From: Alphaproteobacteria bacterium
GTDB taxonomy: Bacteria; Pseudomonadota; Alphaproteobacteria; Micropepsales; Micropepsaceae
Reading direction: 5' to 3'
Assembly (NCBI GenBank): GCA_017307315.1
Contig: JAFKFF010000066.1
Span: 1 to 10,980 of the forward strand
Length of the DNA stretch: 10,980 bases
How positions within the stretch are numbered: position 1 is the stretch's first letter; each line of letters begins with the position of its first letter. The notes under the pieces are model-generated. The model ran no database searches. It had not been told where the DNA came from and saw only the letters and a list, made by a program, of their open reading frames with translations. Positions 5,767 to 10,980 of this stretch are shown in pieces. Position numbers and translations under genes: made by a program.

Positions 5767-8700
5767 TTAGCCGGGTGTCGCGGCCGCGGCATCGCCACCG
5801 CGGCGCCGCGCCCGCCATTCGCGCAACTCCCGGCCCCAGCGGTCGAAATAGATGTAGATCACCGGGGTGGTGAAAAGCGTGAGGAGCTGACTGACCAGAA
5901 GGCCGCCCACGATGGAGATGCCGAGCGGATGGCGCAGTTCCGAGCCCATGCCGGAGCCCAGCATCAACGGCAGGGCGCCGAACAGGGCCGCCACCGTGGT
6001 CATCAGGATCGGCCGGAAGCGCAGCAGCGCCGCCTGATGGATCGCCTCGGTGGGCGACTTGCCTTCCTTGCGCTCCGCCTCGAGGGCGAAGTCGATCATC
6101 ATGATCGCGTTCTTCTTGACGATGCCGATCAGAAGAATGATGCCGATGATGGAGACGATGTTGAGATCGTGACCGGTGACGATCAGCGCCAGAAGCGCGC
6201 CCACCCCCGCCGACGGCAAGGTGGAAAGGATGGTCACCGGGTGGATGAAGCTCTCATAGAGCACGCCCAGCACGATATAGACGGTGACCAGGGCGGCGAT
6301 GATCAGGAGCACTTCGTTGCCCAAGGTGCTTTGGAAGGCGACGGCCGAGCCTTCGAACTGCGACGTGATGCCCGGCGGCAACCCTGCCGCGGCCTCGGCG
6401 TCCTTCACCGCCTCGACCGCGGTGCCGAGCGCATAGCCGGGCGCCACGTCGAACGAGATGGTGGCGGCGGGGAATTGGCTGAGATGGCTGACCTGCAGCG
6501 GCACCATGCGCTGGTCGACATGGGCGATGGCCGACAGCGGCACCTGCCCGCCTCCCGATGACGGCAGATAGATGTCGTTCAGCGAGGCCACCGAATTCTG
6601 CAGCGCCGGATCGGCCTCCATGATCACCCGGTGCTGGGTGGATTCGGTGAAGATGGTCGAGATGATGCGCTGGCCGAAACTGTCATAGAGCGCATTGTCG
6701 ATGGTCGCCGCCGAGATGCCGAAGCGGGCGGCGGTGTCGCGGTCCACCGTCAGGTAGGCCGACAGGCCCTTGTCCAGGAAATCGGTCGAGACGTTGCGCA
6801 GCGCCTTGGATTTCTGCAGTTCGGCGATCAGCTTGGGCACGAAATCGTTGAGCGCGGCGGTGGTCGCCGATTGCAGCACGAACTGGTATTGCGCCCGGCT
6901 GATGGTGGAATCGATGGTGAGGTCCTGCACCGGCTGCAGATAGAAGGTGATGCCGGGCACCGCATGGGCGTCGGCCGCCAGCCGGTCCATGATCTCATTG
7001 ATGCTGTCGCGGTCGTCCTTGTCCTTCAGATTGATCAGGAAGCGGCCGCTGTTGAGGGTGGTATTGGTCCCGTCCACGCCGATGAAGGACGACAGGCTTG
7101 CCACATCCTTGTCCTTGAGGATGTTCTGCGCCACCAGGCGCTGGCGCCGCGACATTTCCTCGAAGGAGACGGTGGGGCCCGCCGTGGTGATGGCCTGGAT
7201 GAAGCCGGTGTCCTGAAGCGGAAAGAACCCCTTGGGGATCACGATGTAGAGAAGAATGGTGAGGACCAGCGTTCCCACCGCCACCGCCATGGTCAAAGGC
7301 TGGTGCACCAGCACCCATTTCAGCAGCCGGTCATATTCGGCGATGAAGCGCTCGTAATAGGCTTCGGTCTTCTTGCGGAAGCTGCCCTGCCGCTTCTCTT
7401 CCTGGGCGTGGCTGCGCAGAAGCTTGGCGCACAGCATCGGCACCAGGGTGAGCGAGACCACCGCCGAGATCAGGATGGTGATGGACAGCGTCACCGCGAA
7501 TTCGCGGAACAGCCGTCCCACCACTTCCTGCATGAACAGCAGCGGAATGAGGACCGCGATCAGCGAGATGGTCAGCGACATGATGGTGAAGCCGATCTCG
7601 CCCGAACCCTTCATCGCCGCCTCGTAGGGCGAATAGCCCTCCTCCAGATAGCGGGTGATGTTTTCGATCATCACGATAGCATCGTCGACCACGAAGCCGG
7701 CCGAGATGGTGAGCGCCATCAGCGACAGATTGTTGAGCGAATAGCCCAAAAGATACATCGCCGCGAAGGTGCCCACGATGGAGAGCGGCACCGACAGGCT
7801 GGGAATGAAGGTGGCGGGCAGATTGCGCAGGAAGACGTAAATCACCAGCACCACCAGGACCACGGCCAGGATCAGCTCGAACTGCACGTCCGCCACCGAG
7901 GCGCGGATGGTGTTGGTGCGGTCTGTCAGCACCTCCACCTTCACGGAGCCGGGCAGGCCGGATTCGATCTGGGGCAGGATGCGCTTGATCGAATCCACCA
8001 CCGCGATGACGTTGGCGCCCGGCTGGCGCTGCACGTTGAGGAGTACGGCCGGCGTCATGTTGGCCCAGCTCGACAGCTTGTCGTTCTCCGCGCCCTGGAT
8101 CACCTTGGCCACGTCCGACAACCGCACCGGCGAACCGTTGCGATAGGCGACGATGATATTGGCGTAATCCTCGGCGCTGCGCAGCTGGTCGTTGGCGTTG
8201 ATGGTGTAGGATTGGGAGGCGCCGTCGAAGCTGCCCTTGGGCGCGTTGGAATTGTTGTTGTTGATGGTGGTGCGCAGATCGTCGATGTTGAGGCCGTAGG
8301 AAGCGAGCTGCTGCAGATTGGCCTGCACCCGCACCGCCGGCCGCTGGGCGCCCGAAATGCTCACCAGCCCCACGCCCGACAGTTGCGAGATCTTCTGGGC
8401 GATGCGGGTATCGGCCAGGTTCTCGACCGTGGTGATCGGCAGGCTGGAGGATGTGATCGCCAGGGTGATCACCGGCGCGTCCGCCGGATTGACCTTGGCA
8501 TAGACCGGCGGCACCGGCAGCTGCGGCAACAGGCTGCCGCCGGCATTGATCGCCGCCTGCACTTCCTGCTCGGCCACATCCAGGCTGAGATTGAGGTCGA
8601 ACTGCAGGGTGATGACCGAGGAACCCGCCGAGGAGACCGACGACATTTCCTTCAAGCCCGGCATCTGGCCGAACTGGCGCTCCAGGATGGCGGTGACCGA

Positions 8701-8883
8701 GGTTGTCATCACGTCCGGGCTGGCGCCGGGATAGAAGCTCTGCACCTGGATGGTGGGATAATCCACCTGCGGCAGGGCCGACAAAGGCAGGAAGCGATAG
8801 CCCGCCAGGCCTACCAGCATGATGGCGATCATCAGCAGCGACGTCGCCACCGGCCTTAAAATGAATGGTGCGGAAGGGTTCAT
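5767..8883 (-). CDS. mdtB: RND efflux transporter subunit, MdtB-like (HAE-1 family)
   Basis: This proton-driven pump subunit of 1038 residues (E. coli MdtB is about 1040) is expected to assemble with the MdtC-like protein in the inner membrane and with the adaptor encoded upstream. The N-terminus R-P-V-A-T-S-L-L opens TM1. The family signatures [54 protein letters not shown] and [21 protein letters not shown] are present. The TM4 proton-relay pair is intact (Asp400, Asp401), as are the Lys of V-K-K-N-A-I and the Arg/Thr of R-F-R-P-I-L-M-T-T. Four Asn in a row (208-211) come from a GTT/ATT run at 8251-8262. The ATG at 8883 lies 18 bases after the adaptor stop; that gap contains the perfect palindrome ACCGGCCGGT (8893-8902) and a weak GGTGAT ribosome site. 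It is the middle gene of the operon and shows no indel against the family as I know it. Confidence 0.95.
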   Translation of the reverse strand: MNPSAPFILRPVATSLLMIAIMLVGLAGYRFLPLSALPQVDYPTIQVQSFYPGASPDVMTTSVTAILERQFGQMPGLKEMSSVSSAGSSVITLQFDLNLSLDVAEQEVQAAINAGGSLLPQLPVPPVYAKVNPADAPVITLAITSSSLPITTVENLADTRIAQKISQLSGVGLVSISGAQRPAVRVQANLQQLASYGLNIDDLRTTINNNNSNAPKGSFDGASQSYTINANDQLRSAEDYANIIVAYRNGSPVRLSDVAKVIQGAENDKLSSWANMTPAVLLNVQRQPGANVIAVVDSIKRILPQIESGLPGSVKVEVLTDRTNTIRASVADVQFELILAVVLVVLVIYVFLRNLPATFIPSLSVPLSIVGTFAAMYLLGYSLNNLSLMALTISAGFVVDDAIVMIENITRYLEEGYSPYEAAMKGSGEIGFTIMSLTISLIAVLIPLLFMQEVVGRLFREFAVTLSITILISAVVSLTLVPMLCAKLLRSHAQEEKRQGSFRKKTEAYYERFIAEYDRLLKWVLVHQPLTMAVAVGTLVLTILLYIVIPKGFFPLQDTGFIQAITTAGPTVSFEEMSRRQRLVAQNILKDKDVASLSSFIGVDGTNTTLNSGRFLINLKDKDDRDSINEIMDRLAADAHAVPGITFYLQPVQDLTIDSTISRAQYQFVLQSATTAALNDFVPKLIAELQKSKALRNVSTDFLDKGLSAYLTVDRDTAARFGISAATIDNALYDSFGQRIISTIFTESTQHRVIMEADPALQNSVASLNDIYLPSSGGGQVPLSAIAHVDQRMVPLQVSHLSQFPAATISFDVAPGYALGTAVEAVKDAEAAAGLPPGITSQFEGSAVAFQSTLGNEVLLIIAALVTVYIVLGVLYESFIHPVTILSTLPSAGVGALLALIVTGHDLNIVSIIGIILLIGIVKKNAIMMIDFALEAERKEGKSPTEAIHQAALLRFRPILMTTVAALFGALPLMLGSGMGSELRHPLGISIVGGLLVSQLLTLFTTPVIYIYFDRWGRELREWRARRRGGDAAAATPG

Positions 8884-8901
8884 GGGCGGATCACCGGCCG
8901 G

Positions 8902-10365
8902 TCAGCGCGCGCCGCCGCCACCCGCGCGAGCCCCCCTGCGTAAGGACGCCATCGCGGTCTTGCAATCGTCCGACAAGGAGGCGCGGTTCTGCATCAGGCA
9001 GCGCATCTGGCCGCGCCCGGTCTCGCCGCCGCACAGCTTGGAAATGTCTGCGCTGCAGGATTTGGCGATCGCGGCCTGCGCGCTGGCGCGCTGGGCGGCG
9101 CGCGCGGCATCGGCTTCGCCGCCGGACGAAGGGGCGTTGATCTTCTGCTGCGACGGATCGGGAATGGTGATCTCCGCCCCGTCGCGCAGCCGGTCGGCGC
9201 CGTCCACCACCACGGTGTCGCGGGGCTTGAGGCCTTCCAGGATCGCCACCTTGTCGCCATCCTGGATGCCCAGCTTGACGCTGCGCTGGTTCACGGTCTT
9301 GTCGGGGCTGACGATGAAGACGAAGGTGCCGCCCGCGCCCCGCTGGATCGAAGCCACCGGCACCACGGTCTGGTTCTGCAGCGTGTCCACCAGAAGGCGG
9401 ATATGCACGAACTGGCTGGGAAACAGCTTGTTGTCGGTGTTGTCGAACATGGCGCGCAGCTTGACCGTGCCGGTGGAGGGATCGACCACATTGTCCACCG
9501 TGGCGAGCTTGCCGGCCGCGATCTCCTTGGTCTGGCCGCGGTCCCAGGCCTGTACCGACAGCACCGCGCCCTGCGACACCCGCCCCATGATCTGGGAGAC
9601 ATTGTCTTCGGGCACGGTGAAGACCACCGACATGGGCGACAATTGCGTCACCACCACGATGCCGGTCGCCTGTCCCGCCTGCACGACATTGCCGATATCG
9701 AGCTGCCTGAGGCCGACCCGGCCCGTGACGGGCGAAACGATATTGGTATAGCCCAGATTGATCGCGGCGGTTTCGACATTGGCCTTGTCGGCTTCCACGA
9801 TGCCGGAATTGGAACGCACCAGGGCTTCCTGAGTCGAAAGCTGCTGGTTGGAGATCGCATTCTGCGCCGACAGCGCTTTATAGCGTTCCAGATCGACTTT
9901 CGCGTTGGCAAGGTTGGCCTGATCGCGCGCCAGCTGGCCCTTGGCCTGATCGAGCGCGGCCTGATAGGGCCTTGGATCGATCTGGGCGAGAAGATCGCCC
10001 GCCTTCACCATCTGTCCTTCGGTGAAATTGATCTTGACCAGAAGCCCGCCGACCTGCGGGCGCACCGTGGCGGTGGCCAGCGGCGTCACCGTGCCCAGCG
10101 CGTTCAAGGTGATGTTGATGGGACCTTGCGCCGCCGTGGCGACGCCGACCGGCTGCGCGCCCTGGTTGAAGCGGTTGTTGACGGCGGGCTTGGGATAAAT
10201 CGCCCAGATCAGCAAGGCCAGCAGCGCCAGGCCCAGCGCGATCCACGTCACCCGCGACAGGCGTGGGTTGTTGTGGCTCCAGCGCTTGATGCGCTGCCAG
10301 AGTGTCGCATCGCCCGGCGCATATGCGTCGCGGGGCAGATCCTTGTTGGTGCCTTCAATGCTCAT
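8902..10365 (-). CDS. mdtA: RND pump periplasmic adaptor, MdtA-like, with C-terminal Cys-rich module
   Basis: This membrane-fusion protein of 487 residues links the RND pump to an outer-membrane channel. A short cytoplasmic N-terminus is followed by one membrane anchor (about 39-57) and no lipobox. Next come the first lipoyl half (about 91-131, with V-G-G-L-L and [16 protein letters not shown]), the alpha-hairpin (132-203), the second lipoyl half with S-P-V-T-G-R-V-G-L (211-219), the beta-barrel (about 241-330) and the membrane-proximal domain ending near 401 (D-G-A-D-R-L-R-D-G). These blocks match E. coli MdtA closely. The remaining 86 residues are unusual: an Ala/Ser-rich linker (406-432), then C437-x7-C445-x10-C456-x11-C468 with C-x2-D-I-x3-C, C-L and L-S-x2-C spacing. 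This resembles the GLG1/Cys_rich_FGFR repeat (Pfam PF00839). A Gly/Arg tail closes the protein. The ATG at 10365 fits the N-terminus, though no strong ribosome site precedes it. First gene of the operon. Confidence 0.94.
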   Translation of the reverse strand: MSIEGTNKDLPRDAYAPGDATLWQRIKRWSHNNPRLSRVTWIALGLALLALLIWAIYPKPAVNNRFNQGAQPVGVATAAQGPINITLNALGTVTPLATATVRPQVGGLLVKINFTEGQMVKAGDLLAQIDPRPYQAALDQAKGQLARDQANLANAKVDLERYKALSAQNAISNQQLSTQEALVRSNSGIVEADKANVETAAINLGYTNIVSPVTGRVGLRQLDIGNVVQAGQATGIVVVTQLSPMSVVFTVPEDNVSQIMGRVSQGAVLSVQAWDRGQTKEIAAGKLATVDNVVDPSTGTVKLRAMFDNTDNKLFPSQFVHIRLLVDTLQNQTVVPVASIQRGAGGTFVFIVSPDKTVNQRSVKLGIQDGDKVAILEGLKPRDTVVVDGADRLRDGAEITIPDPSQQKINAPSSGGEADAARAAQRASAQAAIAKSCSADISKLCGGETGRGQMRCLMQNRASLSDDCKTAMASLRRGARAGGGGAR

Positions 10366-10397
10366 CTGTCAAAAAATCCATGAATGACGGCTCCGGA

Positions 10398-10421
10398 CGC
10401 AACCGGCAGAAATCCGTTGCG
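10398..10421 (-). other. Small imperfect hairpin in the leader of the mdtA-like gene
   Basis: CGCAAC (10398-10403) pairs with GTTGCG (10416-10421). With one bulged C, two more G-C pairs form inside around a 7-base loop. On the minus strand it would lie 33-56 bases before the mdtA-like ATG, inside the probable 5' leader. It may be chance; no ribosome site is clearly masked by it. Confidence 0.2.
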
Positions 10422-10453
10422 ATGCCCGCTCCAAGGCAGGATCAGTGTACGCT

Positions 10454-10500
10454 TCGACCGATCCATTAGCAGCGACCTAAATTGTAAATTTGTCGAAAAT
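10454..10500 (+). promoter_or_regulatory. AT-rich divergent control patch with weak promoter candidate
   Basis: Bases 10478-10500 are markedly AT-rich for this window and lie between the divergent mdt operon and DedA gene. For the plus strand, TCGACC (10454-10459) and TAAATT (10478-10483) with an 18-base spacer form a weak promoter candidate for the DedA gene. AAATT (10479-10483) and AATTT (10487-10491) form a 5-base dyad around GTA. For the minus strand I find -35-like TCGACA and TTTACA but no matching -10 at the right distance, so I cannot place the operon promoter. Confidence 0.3.
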
Positions 10501-10508
10501 GTCACGGT

Positions 10509-10528
10509 CTGAGGCCCACTGGCCTCAG
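10509..10528. promoter_or_regulatory. Perfect 8+8 inverted repeat, candidate operator or hairpin
   Basis: CTGAGGCC (10509-10516) and GGCCTCAG (10521-10528) are perfect inverted copies separated by CACT. One T-G and one G-C pair extend the arms when folded as RNA. The site is 84 bases upstream of the DedA start and 144 bases upstream of the mdtA-like start, just beyond the AT-rich patch. A dyad of this length at a divergent promoter is what a dimeric repressor such as a TetR- or MarR-type protein would bind. Alternatively it is a leader hairpin of the DedA transcript. No regulator gene is in view. Confidence 0.45.
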
Positions 10529-10596
10529 GCATCCCGTCCCTGTATGAACCGGCGAGCCGCCACAGCTTTGCCGTCGACCCGAAGCTTGTTGCGAAC

Positions 10597-10602
10597 AGAA
10601 GG
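10597..10602 (+). promoter_or_regulatory. Ribosome binding site fixing the GTG start of the DedA gene
   Basis: AGAAGG lies 9 bases before GTG 10612. The frame is closed by TGA at 10510-10512 and has no ATG, GTG or TTG between that stop and 10612, so this site decides the start. Confidence 0.65.
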
Positions 10603-10611
10603 CAAGAGCGC

Positions 10612-10980
10612 GTGCTGCATCAGTTCTTCCATTGGTTTGCACACGACCTGACGCCATGGATCACCGGCGTCGCGCAAGCGCACCCGGAATGGTGCTTCCC
10701 CATCGCGTTTCTGATCGCCTTTTCGGAATCCTTTGTCGGCGTATCCTTCATCATTCCCGGCACGTTTCTTCTGATCACCCTGGGCGCGGTGATCGGCGCC
10801 AGCGACATCAGCGTCATTCCCGCCTGGGCCGGCGCGGTGATGGGATCGGTTCTGGGCGATTGGATTTCCTACTGGCTGGGATTTCACTATCACCACCGGA
10901 TTCTGCATATGTGGCCGTTCCGCCGCTACGAAGAGCAGCTGGAAAAGGGATTGCATTTCTTTCATCGCTTCGGGACCTGG
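10612..10980 (+). CDS. DedA / SNARE-associated (VTT) family membrane protein, 3' end cut by window
   Basis: The first 123 residues of a DedA-family inner-membrane protein are visible, running in frame to the last base. The family includes undecaprenyl-phosphate and other lipid transporters and proteins needed for membrane potential and resistance to cationic peptides; which role applies here cannot be told. The hallmark block is F-S-E39-S-F...F-I-I-P-G-T (37-51), the re-entrant segment with a conserved acidic residue. It is followed by a hydrophobic helix and G-S-V-L-G-D83-W-I-S-Y-W-L-G (78-90), as in other DedA proteins. The usual G-R-x-x-G after Y-W-L-G is replaced by G-F-H-Y-H-H-R, a departure within the VTT domain. 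F-x-R-F-G at the edge begins the next conserved part. The start is GTG 10612, with AGAAGG 9 bases upstream and no other in-frame start. It is transcribed away from the mdt operon. Confidence 0.85.
   Translation, partial: MLHQFFHWFAHDLTPWITGVAQAHPEWCFPIAFLIAFSESFVGVSFIIPGTFLLITLGAVIGASDISVIPAWAGAVMGSVLGDWISYWLGFHYHHRILHMWPFRRYEEQLEKGLHFFHRFGTW

Noticed and set aside
5757..5798. Longer N-terminus for the mdtC-like gene starting at 5798
   Set aside because: It would overlap the mdtB-like coding end by 32 bases and add 14 non-conserved residues. The ATG at 5756 has AAAGGG upstream and starts at the conserved N-terminus.
8251..8262. GTT/ATT run as a phase-variation tract
   Set aside because: It is only four codons long (four Asn), and changes in units of three would not switch the gene off.
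6631..8859. A 742-codon plus-strand open frame opposite the mdtB-like gene, with others of 614 and 502 codons at 2481-4325 and 4365-5873
   Set aside because: These are shadows of the RND genes. High G/C at third positions removes stops from the opposite strand, and the products are His/Arg/Asp/Gln-rich with no recognisable domain, whereas the minus-strand proteins match known pump subunits throughout.
2493..8883. Possible recent tandem duplication of the two pump genes
   Set aside because: The two proteins match MdtB and MdtC respectively and differ throughout, so they are old paralogues, as in E. coli mdtBC.
8893..8902. Palindrome ACCGGCCGGT between the mdtA- and mdtB-like genes as an operator
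   Set aside because: A 10-base GC palindrome is expected by chance in DNA of this composition, and it lies inside the operon at a stop codon.
10525..10965. A 146-codon minus-strand frame at the right edge
   Set aside because: The plus strand of the same DNA encodes a clear DedA N-terminus with GTG start and ribosome site.

Overview
The window looks like ordinary chromosomal DNA from a GC-rich Gram-negative bacterium, most likely an alphaproteobacterium. The reasons are strong G/C preference at third codon positions, outer-membrane genes (MlaA lipoprotein, tripartite RND pump), alternative TTG/GTG starts and weak Shine-Dalgarno sites. The taxonomic call is an inference; no rRNA or marker gene is present. 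I see no tRNA, rRNA, CRISPR array, insertion sequence, integrase or phage gene.

Layout, left to right: (1) 1-95 holds no gene I can support. (2) 96-1511 (+) is a multi-pass inner-membrane protein of unknown function that resembles GT-C glycosyltransferases. (3) 1512-1732 is a spacer with several stem-loops and a good promoter candidate. (4) 1733-2458 (+) is mlaA, the outer-membrane lipoprotein of the Mla phospholipid-trafficking pathway. (5) After a 34-base convergent gap, a long minus-strand operon runs from 10365 down to 2493: an mdtA-like adaptor, an mdtB-like pump subunit and an mdtC-like pump subunit, spaced 18 and 10 bases apart. (6) 10366-10611 is the divergent control region. (7) 10612 to the right edge (+) is the N-terminal part of a DedA-family membrane protein that begins with GTG and is cut by the window end.

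The three pump genes should form a heteromeric MdtABC-type HAE-1 efflux pump. No TolC-like outer-membrane channel and no regulator gene are in view, so both would have to be encoded elsewhere. All neighbours act on the envelope: lipid retrieval (MlaA), membrane lipid or ion homeostasis (DedA) and export (Mdt).

The operon is not a plain copy of E. coli mdtABC. The adaptor carries an extra C-terminal four-cysteine module resembling the GLG1-type cysteine-rich repeat. The MdtC-like subunit departs from the family in four places, while the adjacent MdtB-like subunit looks normal: Asn replaces one of the two TM4 proton-relay aspartates, the switch loop is a glycine run, about 30 residues are missing from the docking (DC) subdomain, and about 66 low-complexity residues are inserted in the same subdomain. 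This points to a strongly asymmetric pump and is the part of the window most worth following up.
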